Assembly: GCA_020633435.1 (NCBI GenBank)
Contig: JACKDP010000008.1
Coordinates: forward strand, 381,618-445,617
Length of the DNA stretch: 64,000 nt
Source: Myxococcales bacterium
Lineage (GTDB): Bacteria; Myxococcota_A; Bradymonadia; UBA7976; UBA1532
Direction: 5' to 3'
Under the pieces are notes generated by a model. It was given only the letters and a program-made list of their open reading frames with translations. It did no database searches and was not told the origin of the DNA. A program made the position numbers and the translations under genes. Below are positions 1-8,433 of this stretch, in pieces (within the stretch, counting starts at the first letter, position 1; each line of letters begins with the position of its first letter).

Positions 1-354
1 GGCGACCAGGTGGCCCGGTGCCGGTTCGGGCGCCTCGTGTTCAACGACTGCGCGGCCCAGGGGCAGACGTGCCAGACGGATCGCAGCGGCGCCTTCTGCC
101 GTGATCCCCAGCCCGAGCTGCCGCCGGACGCCGAGGCCCCGCCGCCGCCGCCCGAGGACGCGGGCGTGCCGGACGCTGCCACCCCCGACGAGCCGGAACC
201 CGAGGACGATCAGGGTGTTGACGCCACGACCGGTGGGAGCGAGCGGCCGCGCGCCGCGAGCGATGGCTGCCAGAGCGCCCCGGGCGCGCCCGCCGGGACG
301 GGCCTGGGCCTGCTGCTGATCGGGGGCCTGCTCGCCCGGCGGCGGCGGCGCTGA
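1..354 (+). CDS. C-terminal part of a surface protein with MYXO-CTERM-like tail (5' partial)
   Basis: The reading frame is open from the first base, so this is probably the end of a longer protein cut by the window edge; an internal GTG at 10 could serve as a start but has no supporting ribosome site. The visible part has a short Cys-containing segment (four Cys in about 30 residues), then a Pro/Asp/Glu-rich low-complexity linker, then a C-terminal tripartite tail: a Cys motif (DGC), a hydrophobic stretch of about 14 residues, and a run of five Arg before the stop. That tail pattern is the MYXO-CTERM sorting signal known from myxobacterial surface proteins. Molecular function is not recognisable. 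The downstream gene is convergent, ending 7 bases away. Confidence 0.6.
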   Translation, partial: GDQVARCRFGRLVFNDCAAQGQTCQTDRSGAFCRDPQPELPPDAEAPPPPPEDAGVPDAATPDEPEPEDDQGVDATTGGSERPRAASDGCQSAPGAPAGTGLGLLLIGGLLARRRRR

Positions 355-361
355 CGCCTGC

Positions 362-1072
362 CTAGGGCTGCAGCACCAGCTCCTGGGTGCCCTCGATGGT
401 GCCGATGCTCACGCACCGGTCCAGGCTGAGGCGGTGGTCGAGGCACAGGTAGATCTCCGCCGCCTCGCTCTCCCGATCGTCCCCCATCTCGAAGACCAGG
501 ATGGTGTCGCCCGTGCGCAGCGGGCGCGCCAGCTGCCAGCCCGCGAAGATGTAGGCCCCCTCGGTGCCGAGGGAGACGAAGGCGTCGACGTCGTCGATGC
601 CCTCGGCGTCGGCGGCGCCGATGGCCGCGTCGGCCCGCGTCGCCAGGCTGCGCGAGAAGGGATCGTGGATGCGCGCCTCGATGACGGCCCCCAGGTCGCC
701 CACCACCTGGCCGTCGGGTCCGAAGACCGACACCGCGTCCAGATCGAAGCCCGGGGTGGCGGGGGCGGCGCGGGCCGCCTGCTGGGAGCCGCGGTCCACG
801 ATGAGCACCGTCCGGCGGTCGGCCCAGCGGTCGGGGACGGCCACGTCGGGGACCGCAGGCTCGGCGTCGAGGACGCGGGCGTCGGGCGGCAGGCGGGCGT
901 CGTCGGGGAGGACGCCCACGTCCGGCGGCGGGCCGCCGTCGCTGTACCAGGCCGGCGCGGCGCTCGCGGGCACGCAGCGCCCATCGGACTCGACGAAGCC
1001 CTCCCCGCAGAACCGGGGCTCCAGGATGCAGCCGGGCAGGGCGAGGGCGGCGAGGATGATACGGTGACCCAT
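362..1072 (-). CDS. Predicted lipoprotein, function unknown
   Basis: Start chosen at the ATG at 1072 because it opens a lipoprotein signal peptide (MGHRIILAALALPGC, lipobox Cys15); the frame runs further upstream but without a signal peptide. A Cys-containing segment follows, then an Asp/Pro/Ala-rich linker of about 50 residues (PDVGVLPDDARLPPDARVLD and similar), then a globular domain of about 130 residues containing the segment TVLIVDRGSQQ. I do not recognise the domain. The two Cys in LCLDHRLSLDRC near the C-terminus might form a disulfide. Acidic low-complexity linkers directly after the lipobox recur in several lipoproteins of this window and probably hold the domain away from the membrane. 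Confidence 0.75.
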   Translation of the reverse strand: MGHRIILAALALPGCILEPRFCGEGFVESDGRCVPASAAPAWYSDGGPPPDVGVLPDDARLPPDARVLDAEPAVPDVAVPDRWADRRTVLIVDRGSQQAARAAPATPGFDLDAVSVFGPDGQVVGDLGAVIEARIHDPFSRSLATRADAAIGAADAEGIDDVDAFVSLGTEGAYIFAGWQLARPLRTGDTILVFEMGDDRESEAAEIYLCLDHRLSLDRCVSIGTIEGTQELVLQP

Positions 1073-1251
1073 GGCGGGACTCTGGCGCGGGTCCGCGGGT
1101 CGGGTCAAGGCGGTGTGACGCGCAGCCACACGTCGGTGTGGCGGTCCGTTCACGCCCACCCCCTCCGCCGGCCCGCGCGGGGGGCCTCCGTGGGCGGCAC
1201 GTGCCTTGCGTTCGTGCCGCACGTCGCTCGAACCATCACCCCGGGGGATCC

Positions 1252-2844
1252 ATGCGCACCGTACTCCTCCTCTCCGCCCTCTTCAGCCTGGGCGCCCTCG
1301 CGGGCTGCGAGGGCGAGCACTGCTTCGACTGCGAGCAGGGCGTCGGCCGCGATCAATGCGATGGCAACGACTGCTTCCGCTGCGATCTCACGGGCTGCCA
1401 CCCCATCGAGTGCGTCGTGCACGAGCAATGTCCGCGCGGCGCCTTCTGCAACGCCGACGGCTTCTGCGAGAACGGCGCGGGCCAGTCGCCGGAGTGCCGC
1501 GCCCAGGGCGACTGCGCCGAGGGCCAGGCCTGCAACGCCTTCGGGCGGTGCGTCTGGGTGGGCGGCGAGCCGGGCGAGCCCGATCCCGCCAGCTACGCCT
1601 GTGACCGCGACGGCGACTGCATGGCGGGCTGCGTCTGCGTGAGCGGGCAGTGCTTCGAGGCGAGCCGCTGCCAGGCGGACGCCGAGTGCCCGGCGGGCGA
1701 GCCCTGCATCGACGGCACCTGCCGGCTGCAGTGCGAGATCAACGCCGACTGTGGCGTCGGCGGCTTCTGCATCGAGGGCATCTGCTTCCCCCACTGCCGC
1801 GACGGCCAGCCCCTGCCGGCGGGCTACGAGTGCGTCCAGGGCGTGCCCGTGCGGGAGCGGCCGGAGTGCCAGCGCGCCGCCGACTGCGGCGAGGGCCGGC
1901 GCTGCGTGGACGGCTCGTGCATCGGCGAGGCCCCCGAGCCCCCGGCCTGCGTGCGCGACCGCGAGTGCGGCCCCGGGCAGCTCTGCGAGGCCGGGCGCTG
2001 CCAGATCGATCCCGAGGCCGAGTGCCAGATCGACGCCCAGTGCGAGGAGGGCGCGCGCTGCATCGACGGGGACTGCGTCGCCGGGACGGCCTCGTGCGAC
2101 GCGAGCTGCCAGTGCCCGACGGGCCAGGTCTGCGATCCCGACCAGCACGCCTGCGTCGATCCGGTCGTGACCCCCGAGCCGACCCCGTGCGAGACGCTGT
2201 GCGACTGCCCGGCCGGGCAGCTCTGCGAGGCGGGCATCTGCGCGCTGCCGCCGGTGGCCGGGTGCGAGAGCGACGCGGGCTGCCCGGAGGGCCAGTCCTG
2301 CCGGGATGGCACCTGCGTCGTGCCCCCCGCCCCGCCGGGCCAGGGCCCCTGCCAGTTCGACGCCGACTGCGCCGGCGCCCGCATCTGCGTGGACGCGCGC
2401 TGCCTGGAGCCCTGCCGCGAGGACGTCCCGTGCCCCGCGGGCACGGCCTGCTGGAACGGCCGCTGCGATCCTCGCGCCGAGCGCCCCGTGGCGTGCCGCG
2501 CCAACGCCGAGTGCCCCGACGGCATCTGCATCGACGCCGCCTGCCACGCGCTGTGCGAGGACGGATTCAGCTGTGGTTTCGGGGAGTTCTGCGACCATGG
2601 CGTCTGCCTGCCCGACGTGGGCGCGGCGGGCGGCTGCGTGCGGACGGCCGAGTGCCCCACGGGCCTGGAGTGCGTGGACGCCCGCTGCCGGCAGGCCTGC
2701 TTCGCCGACGCCGACTGCCTGGGCGGCTTCGTCTGCCAGGACCGCTACTGCGTGGATCCCGTCGAGGTCGCGCCGGTCTGCGCCCAGAGCGCCGAGTGCC
2801 CGGCGGGCGACTGCGTGAACGGGCAGTGCGAGCCGGCGCCCTAG
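1252..2844 (+). CDS. Cysteine-repeat surface lipoprotein (Dickkopf/EB-like repeats)
   Basis: The 530-residue protein starts at the ATG at 1252 behind a GGGGGA-type ribosome site. It opens with a lipoprotein signal (MRTVLLLSALFSLGALAGC, lipobox Cys19). The rest is an array of about 16 Cys-rich modules of 25-40 residues, each close to the pattern C-x4/5-D-C-x-x-G-x-x-C-x-x-G-x-C, for example ECQRAADCGEGRRCVDGSC. This resembles the Dickkopf N-terminal/EB-type Cys repeats common in large myxobacterial surface proteins. The modules are presumably disulfide bonded outside the cytoplasm; binding partner unknown. No catalytic domain is visible. The gene stands alone, followed by a gap of about 150 bases and a convergent gene. 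Confidence 0.85.
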   Translation: MRTVLLLSALFSLGALAGCEGEHCFDCEQGVGRDQCDGNDCFRCDLTGCHPIECVVHEQCPRGAFCNADGFCENGAGQSPECRAQGDCAEGQACNAFGRCVWVGGEPGEPDPASYACDRDGDCMAGCVCVSGQCFEASRCQADAECPAGEPCIDGTCRLQCEINADCGVGGFCIEGICFPHCRDGQPLPAGYECVQGVPVRERPECQRAADCGEGRRCVDGSCIGEAPEPPACVRDRECGPGQLCEAGRCQIDPEAECQIDAQCEEGARCIDGDCVAGTASCDASCQCPTGQVCDPDQHACVDPVVTPEPTPCETLCDCPAGQLCEAGICALPPVAGCESDAGCPEGQSCRDGTCVVPPAPPGQGPCQFDADCAGARICVDARCLEPCREDVPCPAGTACWNGRCDPRAERPVACRANAECPDGICIDAACHALCEDGFSCGFGEFCDHGVCLPDVGAAGGCVRTAECPTGLECVDARCRQACFADADCLGGFVCQDRYCVDPVEVAPVCAQSAECPAGDCVNGQCEPAP

Positions 2845-2992
2845 AAAAAATTCCGGGGGGCGATGAACAGCATCCCGGAGGCGGCGTCTCGGCCGCCGTG
2901 CTTCCCCCGGCACATGGTCTCCCGCCGCGGCGGCGGTCTCCCCCATCCCCCGCACCGCCGCCGCGGCCCCCCCTTCTCTCCCCCGACCGACG

Positions 2993-3925
2993 TCAGCTCG
3001 CCAGCAGGGCCCGGGTCAGCCGCAGGTGCGTGAGGGTCGCGTCCAGATCGTAGCGCGGCGTGTAGCCCAGCACCTCGCGGGCGCGGGCGGCGTCGACCAT
3101 GCAGACGTAGCGCAGGTGATCGAGCTCGGGGGCCGGGAAGGTGGTGAGGCGCATCTTCCAGAGGCGCTCCAGCATGGGCCCCGCGGCGAAGTGCGGGATG
3201 GGCAGCGGGCGGCCGCCGGCCAGCTCGATGATGCGGGAGAGGGGCGCGGGCTCGCAGCCGGCCAGGTTGAAGATGCCCTGCGCCCCGGGCCGCAGCGCGC
3301 GCTCGATGCCCATGGCCACGTCATCCTCGTGGATGAGCTGCACCATCGGATCGAAGCCGGCCAGCGTCCACGGCCGGTCGAGCCGCAGGTAGTTGCTGGG
3401 GGCGTTGCGCACGGCGCCGACGATGTGGACGGGCCGCAGGATGACCGTCTCGACCTCGGGGTGCTTCCAGAAGAAGCTCTGCCCCAGCATGTCGATGCCG
3501 ATGAGATCCTGGATCTGGTGGAAGCGCTCGCCGCCCATCAGCGGGGCGTCTTCCGTCAGGAACTGGGTGTTGTCGGCGCGGGGGCCGTAGACGTTGGCGG
3601 ACGACAGCAAGATGAGCTTCTTGATGCCGTGCCGCTGGCAGTACTGCATCACCCGGGTCGTGCCCTGGATGTTGAACGTGTGGTGATCGGCGCTCGACGC
3701 CCGCGGGTCGTGCATCACGTTGAGGTGCACGACGGCGTCGAAGGCCCCCTTGCGGAAGACCTCCTCGCAGCGCTTGCGGCGGATGTCGATGCGGTGCAGC
3801 TCCACGTCGGCGGGCGCGCCGGGGAACGGGCGGCGATCGATGCCGACGACGGTGTGCTGCCGGTGCAGGCGCCGGGTGAGGAGCGCCCCGAAGCGCCCGC
3901 TGATGCCGGTGATGGCGACGCGCAT
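2993..3925 (-). CDS. NAD-dependent epimerase/dehydratase (extended SDR) lacking the usual YxxxK
   Basis: This 310-residue protein has the length and pattern of extended short-chain dehydrogenases. The N-terminal Rossmann motif TGISGRFG (residues 6-13) matches TGxxGxxG, an acidic residue follows beta-2 (GIDRRP), and SSANVYGPR matches the SSxxVYG strand. The usual catalytic YxxxK after this strand is not apparent: the aligned stretch reads RFHQIQDL, so Tyr and Lys look replaced. It may bind NAD(P) without standard SDR catalysis, or act on an unusual substrate. It lies 8 bases downstream of the acyltransferase gene on the same strand, so the two are probably co-transcribed. Family assignment is firm; substrate unknown. 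Confidence 0.85.
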   Translation of the reverse strand: MRVAITGISGRFGALLTRRLHRQHTVVGIDRRPFPGAPADVELHRIDIRRKRCEEVFRKGAFDAVVHLNVMHDPRASSADHHTFNIQGTTRVMQYCQRHGIKKLILLSSANVYGPRADNTQFLTEDAPLMGGERFHQIQDLIGIDMLGQSFFWKHPEVETVILRPVHIVGAVRNAPSNYLRLDRPWTLAGFDPMVQLIHEDDVAMGIERALRPGAQGIFNLAGCEPAPLSRIIELAGGRPLPIPHFAAGPMLERLWKMRLTTFPAPELDHLRYVCMVDAARAREVLGYTPRYDLDATLTHLRLTRALLAS

Positions 3926-3933
3926 CGAGCCCC

Positions 3934-4797
3934 CTACCAGAAGATGTGCTCGCGCTCGGCCAGCCCACGCTGGAGGAGCGCATCGACCGCGTCGCGCACC
4001 TGGCTGACCTTGGCGCCGATCACGGCGTCGTCGTCATCGGCGTCGCCGGTGAAGTGCATGGGGTGGCCGAACCACAGCCGGTAGCGCGACGGCAGCGGCA
4101 GCATGCCCAGGATCGGGATGAGCATGTGCGGGCTCACCGGCACCGCGGGCATGCCCAGCAACTTCGCGACTTTCTTGAGGTTCCAGAGCGCCGGGATCTG
4201 CTCCTCGGCGCCCACCACGCCCACCGGGACGATGGGGGTGTTCGTCTCGAGCGCCAGCCGCATGAAGCCCAGGCCGAACTGCTGGAGCTGGTAGCGCTTG
4301 TCGAACGTCTTGTTGATGCCGGTCACGCCCTCGGGGAAGACCAGCACGGTGTGGTGCTGGGCCAGCAGCGTGCGGCAGTTCTCGGGGGTGCCGAGCACCT
4401 GGCCGAGGCGGCTGAAGAAGACGCTCACGTAGGGCAGCGAGGGCACCCAGCGCTCGACCATGGAGCGCACCGCCCGCGGGGGGTGCGCATCCAGCAGCAG
4501 CGAGGTGCCGATCATCATGCCGTCCATGGGGATCTGCCCGCTGTGGTTGGCGATGAGGAGCACGCGCCCCTCGGGCAGGTTCTCCAGGCCGAACGTCTGC
4601 ACCCGGAAGTAGCGCCGGTACAGGAACTCGACGATGGGGATGACGGGCTTGATGGCCTCGGGGTCGAAGCCGAAGGCGTCCGTCTCGTAGCCGCCGAGGT
4701 GCGCCTTGAGGACCTCGATGCGATCCAGGAGGGCGGGGTCGAGGCTGGCCTCGTACCGCGTCGCGAGGTGGTCTTTGACGGCTCTGAACACAGGCAC
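3934..4797 (-). CDS. PlsC-like lysophospholipid acyltransferase family protein
   Basis: The 287-residue protein has the two hallmark motifs of glycerolipid acyltransferases: NHSGQIPMD (NHx4D-type catalytic motif) and FPEGVTG (acyl-acceptor phosphate-binding FPEG motif). A Pro-containing block (TPIVPVGVVGAE) matches the third conserved motif. The N-terminal 80 residues, rich in basic and acidic residues and with GYETDAFGFDP, lie outside the core and vary in this family. It probably acylates a lysophospholipid or related acceptor at the inner membrane. It is first in a two-gene operon with the downstream epimerase gene and is divergent from a glycerol-1-phosphate dehydrogenase gene 112 bases away, which suggests a lipid role for the trio. 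The exact acceptor cannot be told from sequence. Confidence 0.85.
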   Translation of the reverse strand: MPVFRAVKDHLATRYEASLDPALLDRIEVLKAHLGGYETDAFGFDPEAIKPVIPIVEFLYRRYFRVQTFGLENLPEGRVLLIANHSGQIPMDGMMIGTSLLLDAHPPRAVRSMVERWVPSLPYVSVFFSRLGQVLGTPENCRTLLAQHHTVLVFPEGVTGINKTFDKRYQLQQFGLGFMRLALETNTPIVPVGVVGAEEQIPALWNLKKVAKLLGMPAVPVSPHMLIPILGMLPLPSRYRLWFGHPMHFTGDADDDDAVIGAKVSQVRDAVDALLQRGLAEREHIFW

Positions 4798-4909
4798 TCC
4801 CGGTGGTCGGGCACCATGCTAGCCCAGCCTGCGGCCCACGCCCAGAGGGCTTGCCTGGGTCGGGCACTCCCCGCCAGACTGCCGCCGCACGCCACGAAAG
4901 GCCCCCCGC

Positions 4910-6175
4910 ATGAAGCTGGCCGATCTCTGCCCCCTGCCCCTCCCCGACGAACCGCGCCTGCCCGAGGAGGTGCTGCTGGGGCCGGGGGCCCGCGCCGGCC
5001 TGGGCGCCCAGGTGGACGCCCGCCTGGGCGAGCGCCCCTTCCGCTTCGGCGATCCCGACACCTGGCGTGCCGCCGATCTCGGGCGCCCCGACTGGCTGCT
5101 GCCGCGCCACCCGCACGCCGACGAGCAGACGGCGGAGCAGGTGGCCCGCAAGGCAGAGGGGGCGTCGGGCCTGGTGGCCGTGGGCTCGGGCACCATCAAC
5201 GACCTGGCCAAGTGCGCCGCGGAGCTGCTGGGCATCGACTTCGTGGTGGTGGGCACCGCGGCGAGCATGAACGGCTACGCCAGCGCCATCGCTGCCATCG
5301 TGGCCGGGGGCCTCAAGACCACCCGCGCCGCGCGGCCGGCCCGCGCCATCGTGCTCGACACCGAGCTGCTGGCCGCCGCCCCCGCCGCGCTGACCCGCGC
5401 CGGCCTGGGCGATCTCATCAGCAAGCCGGTCAGCGACACGGACTGGTGGCTGGCCGACCGCCTGGAGGGCACGGGCTACAGCACCCTGCCCGGCGACATC
5501 GTGGAGCGGGCCTACCGGCGGGCCACGGCGGCGGCGGGCGGGCTCATGGCGGGCAGCCCCGAGGCGTACGTGGCGCTCGGCGAGGCCCTCGTCCTCAGCG
5601 GCGTCGCCATGGTGGTCGCGGGCAGCAGCGCCCCGGCCAGCGGCGGCGAGCACCTGCTCTCGCACCTCTGGGACATGGAGGCCCTGGCCGAGGGGCGCGA
5701 GGTGCGGCTGCACGGCGCGCAAGTGGGCGTCACTACTTGCATTTCTGCGGCCATCTACCAGCGGCTCATCCGCATCCGCCAGGCGGATCTGGTGCCTTGC
5801 AAGCCGTGGATCGAGGAGGAGCGCCGCCTCTACGCCGAGCACGGCGCCCTGGCCCCGACGCTCATCGAGCAGGCCCGCCGCAAGCACGCCCGGACGGAGG
5901 CCCGGCTGGCGAAGCTGTCGGATGGGTGGAAGGAGCTGCGCGACGAGATGGGCGAGCGCCGGCTGCCGACGCCGGCCGAGCTGCGGGCCCCCCTGCTGGC
6001 CTGCGGCGCCCCGGCCAGCCTGCGCGACCTGGGCAGCAGCCGCGCCGACGGCGCCCGGGTGCTGCGCCTGGCCCGCGACATCCGCGACCGCCTGACGGTG
6101 CTGGACGTGGCCTTCGACCTCGGGCTGCTGCCCGGCGCGGCCGACGACCTGCTCGTCGAGGCCGGGGTGGCCTGA
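4910..6175 (+). CDS. sn-glycerol-1-phosphate dehydrogenase (AraM/EgsA family)
   Basis: The 421-residue protein belongs to the iron-containing alcohol dehydrogenase/glycerol dehydrogenase superfamily. GSGTINDLAK (about residues 93-102) is the NAD(P)-binding signature of glycerol-1-phosphate dehydrogenases, followed by TAASMNGYAS and GLGDLISKPV. The expected metal ligands are present: Asp168 in GDLIS, His248 or His252 in GGEHLLSHLW, and His268 in LHGAQVG. The enzyme would reduce dihydroxyacetone phosphate to sn-glycerol-1-phosphate, the backbone stereoisomer of archaeal lipids; bacterial AraM homologues make it for ether-linked phospholipid-like compounds. It is divergent from the acyltransferase/epimerase operon. 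No geranylgeranylglyceryl phosphate synthase-like partner is in the window. The start has an upstream purine-rich stretch (gaaaggcc). Confidence 0.85.
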   Translation: MKLADLCPLPLPDEPRLPEEVLLGPGARAGLGAQVDARLGERPFRFGDPDTWRAADLGRPDWLLPRHPHADEQTAEQVARKAEGASGLVAVGSGTINDLAKCAAELLGIDFVVVGTAASMNGYASAIAAIVAGGLKTTRAARPARAIVLDTELLAAAPAALTRAGLGDLISKPVSDTDWWLADRLEGTGYSTLPGDIVERAYRRATAAAGGLMAGSPEAYVALGEALVLSGVAMVVAGSSAPASGGEHLLSHLWDMEALAEGREVRLHGAQVGVTTCISAAIYQRLIRIRQADLVPCKPWIEEERRLYAEHGALAPTLIEQARRKHARTEARLAKLSDGWKELRDEMGERRLPTPAELRAPLLACGAPASLRDLGSSRADGARVLRLARDIRDRLTVLDVAFDLGLLPGAADDLLVEAGVA

Positions 6176-6239
6176 CGGGTCCGTTGACCGGGGGCGGGGC
6201 GAGCGTCAGCATCAGGCAGGTCGCCGTCGGAGGTGTCCC

Positions 6240-7043
6240 ATGCGCGCCCTCACCGCCTGCCTGCTCCTGGCCTGCTTCCAGGCCCACGCCGAAGATCCCG
6301 ACCTGTGGCAGAAGTCGACGCTGAACGAGATCGTGCGGCGCGGCGAGCTGCGCGTCGGGCTCGAGCCCGGCTACATGCCCTTCGAGATGCTGGACCCCCA
6401 GAACGGCGAGGTCATCGGCTTCGACGTGGACATCGCGCACCTGATGGCGAAGGCGATGGGGGTGCGGCTCAAGATCGTCCGCCTCGACTGGAGCGGCATC
6501 ATGCCGGCCCTGCTGGCGAGCCAGTTCGACATCGTGATGTCGGGCATGACCATCACCTCCGAGCGCAACCTGTGGGTGAACTTCTCGGATCCCTACCTGA
6601 TCGTCGGCCAGACCATCCTGATGCGACCCACGCTGGCGGCGACGGTGAAGTCGTACAAGGACCTGAACGCGCCGACGTACCTGGTGGTGACGAAGCCGGG
6701 GACGACGGCGCTGGAGGCCGTGAAGCGGCACCTGCCGCTGGCCCGGGTGCAGCTCATGGAGTCGGAGGCCGCGGGGGTGGCCGAGGTGCGGGCGGGGCGG
6801 GCGGACGCCTTCGTCTACGACCTGCCCTTCAACGCCGTCGAGCACGCCCGGGATCCGGCGGCGCTGGCGTTCCTGGCGCAGCCGTTCACCCATGAGCGCA
6901 TCGGCTGGGCCATCCGCAAGGGCGATCCGGACTTCCTGAACTGGCTCAACCACTTCCTCGCCCAGATCAAGGGCGATGGGCGGTTCGAGGAGCGCTACCA
7001 GCGGTGGTTCAAAACGGGGGCGGGGCCGACGGTGGCACCGTAG
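6240..7043 (+). CDS. Periplasmic solute-binding protein, family 3 (amino-acid type)
   Basis: The 267-residue protein has a cleavable signal peptide (MRALTACLLLACFQAHA) and then the family 3 binding-protein pattern. GELRVGLEPGYMPFEM opens lobe 1, IGFDVDIAHLMAKAMG is the typical GFDxDL-type helix, and FDIVMSGMTITSERN matches the D-x-I-x-x-x-M-T-x-T-x-x-R motif that contacts the ligand carboxylate. FSDPYL follows. It should bind an amino acid or small organic acid in the periplasm. No ABC permease or ATPase gene is adjacent, so it either works with a transporter elsewhere or has a sensing role. A GGAGG ribosome site precedes the ATG. Its 3' end overlaps the convergent lipoprotein gene by 35 bases. 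Confidence 0.9.
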   Translation: MRALTACLLLACFQAHAEDPDLWQKSTLNEIVRRGELRVGLEPGYMPFEMLDPQNGEVIGFDVDIAHLMAKAMGVRLKIVRLDWSGIMPALLASQFDIVMSGMTITSERNLWVNFSDPYLIVGQTILMRPTLAATVKSYKDLNAPTYLVVTKPGTTALEAVKRHLPLARVQLMESEAAGVAEVRAGRADAFVYDLPFNAVEHARDPAALAFLAQPFTHERIGWAIRKGDPDFLNWLNHFLAQIKGDGRFEERYQRWFKTGAGPTVAP

Positions 7044-7428
7044 CCGGGGCGGGCGGGGCGCCCCAGGGGTTCTCGGCGGTGCCCGTCCAGGGGTTGACCA
7101 CCGTGGCGGCCACCGGGGGGCTCGGCAGGCGCACCTCGTCGGGGAGCATCCAGGCCCAGTAGAGGCCGGTGTAGGCGGTGAACAGGCCGATGCCGAGGGT
7201 GGCCGCCGTGAACTCCCGGGAGATCTCGTGGTGGGTCACGGTGCCGTGCTCCTCGACCCGCACCTCGAAGTCGCGGGGCGGGCCCATCCGCCGGACCTCC
7301 GCCTCGCCGATGCCGGCCAGCTCGCCGTCGATGTAGATGCGGGCGGCCGGATCGGTGCTGCGGATGACGGCGGACCCGCACCCGACGAGCGGGGCCACGG
7401 CCAGCGCGGCGAGGGCGACGCGGCGCAT
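7009..7428 (-). CDS. Small predicted lipoprotein with PEGA-like N-terminal segment
   Basis: The 139-residue protein starts with a lipoprotein signal (MRRVALAALAVAPLVGC, lipobox Cys17). The next segment, RSTDPAARIYIDGELAGIGE, has the PEGA-type pattern of a short beta-hairpin with a YIDG turn, common in myxobacterial envelope proteins. A central hydrophobic stretch (ATLGIGLFTAYTGLYWAWML) may be a membrane segment, and the C-terminus is Pro-rich. It lies 3 bases downstream of the barrel-protein gene on the same strand, so the two form an operon. It overlaps the convergent solute-binding-protein gene by 35 bases. No enzymatic function is visible; an envelope structural or accessory role is a guess. 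Confidence 0.75.
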   Translation of the reverse strand: MRRVALAALAVAPLVGCGSAVIRSTDPAARIYIDGELAGIGEAEVRRMGPPRDFEVRVEEHGTVTHHEISREFTAATLGIGLFTAYTGLYWAWMLPDEVRLPSPPVAATVVNPWTGTAENPWGAPPAPATVPPSAPPPF

Positions 7429-7431
7429 GGC

Positions 7432-8364
7432 TCAGAAGCCCAGGCCGACCGAGAAGGCCAGCCCGTGGGGGGTGTCGTCGCCCACCTTGTAGAAGGCGAT
7501 GGCGTAGCCGATGTCGGCCCGGATGGCGACGGTGCTGGTGCGGCCCAGCAGGATGCCCAGGCCGAGGCGCGCCCCGAGGCCCTGGCCCTCCACCCGGTCG
7601 TCCCAGTAGTCGTCGTGGGCGGCGGCGGCGAGCTCGGCGTTGGTGGCGTTGCGGCTGGTGCCGCTGTACTGCAGGCCGCCGCCGATGTACGGGGTGATGT
7701 CACCCTCCGAGAAGGGGTAGTAGGCGCTGATGCCGACGCTGGTGCGGTCGTAGTCGTCGGAGAAGGAGCCCTGCAGCTCCAGCTCGAACATCATGTTGCG
7801 CACGTCGTACAGCCAGAACAGGCCCAGCCCCGAGGCGATGCCCTCCTCCTGCACCGGCACGAACCCACCCAGGCTCACGCCGAAGTAGTGGTTGGCCTTG
7901 CGGCGGCGGAGGCGCTGCTCCTCCGTCTCGGTCACGGTGTGGATGTCGACGGCCTCCTGCACCGACTCTCCGGTGTCGATGCCGCGGGCCATGCGGGCGA
8001 TGACCGACTCCAGGTCCTCGGGCCGGCTGGCCGTGAGCCGCCCCACCCACACCGCCTGGGCGGCGCCGACGGGGCGCATCTCCGCGAAGACCAGGGCCTT
8101 GGTGCCGATGCGGGTCATCCGGCCCTCGACGACGTGGGTCGCCCCGGCCGCGCGGGCGGCCGCCTCGGCGTCAGCGGGCTTCTCCGGTGGCGATGTGACC
8201 TGCAGGCCGCGGTCCCGCAAGAAGATGATCATCAGCTCGGTGGCGGTGTTGGCGAGCTCGGGCGCCACGCTGGTGGACTCGAAGGGCAGCACGAGGACGC
8301 GCTCGGCGGCCAGGGCGGGCACGGCGGCGATCAGGGCGAAGAGGGCGGCGATGAGGCGGATCAT
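7432..8364 (-). CDS. Outer-membrane beta-barrel protein with FlgO/TolB-N-like periplasmic domain
   Basis: The 310-residue protein has a signal peptide ending at AALAA. Residues 20-145 (RVLVLPFESTSVAPELANTA, then GATHVVEGRMTRIG) have the pattern of the N-terminal domain seen in FlgO, TolB and related proteins that assemble envelope complexes. The C-terminal half has alternating hydrophobic strands rich in Gly and aromatics (NHYFGVSLGGFVP, DITPYIGGGLQYSG) and ends in a Phe (SVGLGF*), the usual outer-membrane insertion signature. It is probably an outer-membrane porin-like or scaffold protein. It is first in an operon with the small PEGA-like lipoprotein. Its ribosome site AGGAGG lies in an inverted repeat (see 8372-8433). 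Confidence 0.75.
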   Translation of the reverse strand: MIRLIAALFALIAAVPALAAERVLVLPFESTSVAPELANTATELMIIFLRDRGLQVTSPPEKPADAEAAARAAGATHVVEGRMTRIGTKALVFAEMRPVGAAQAVWVGRLTASRPEDLESVIARMARGIDTGESVQEAVDIHTVTETEEQRLRRRKANHYFGVSLGGFVPVQEEGIASGLGLFWLYDVRNMMFELELQGSFSDDYDRTSVGISAYYPFSEGDITPYIGGGLQYSGTSRNATNAELAAAAHDDYWDDRVEGQGLGARLGLGILLGRTSTVAIRADIGYAIAFYKVGDDTPHGLAFSVGLGF

Positions 8365-8371
8365 GTCAGGT

Positions 8372-8433
8372 CCTCCTGGACGGCCCCGGAGGGGGCGGGA
8401 TCAGCGTGTCGTTTTCGGTCTGCGTCCAGGAGG
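8372..8433 (-). promoter_or_regulatory. Inverted repeat covering the ribosome site of the barrel-protein gene
   Basis: The 10-base arms at 8372-8381 and 8424-8433 are perfect inverted complements separated by 42 bases. Read on the minus strand the 3' arm is GTCCAGGAGG, whose AGGAGG is the Shine-Dalgarno sequence of the gene starting at 8364. Pairing in the mRNA leader would hide the ribosome site, so it could control translation; it could also be chance or a protein-binding site. Confidence 0.4.

Noticed and set aside
1252..2844. Periodic repeats that could be taken for a CRISPR array
   Set aside because: The period is the Cys-rich protein module with variable sequence; it is coding throughout.
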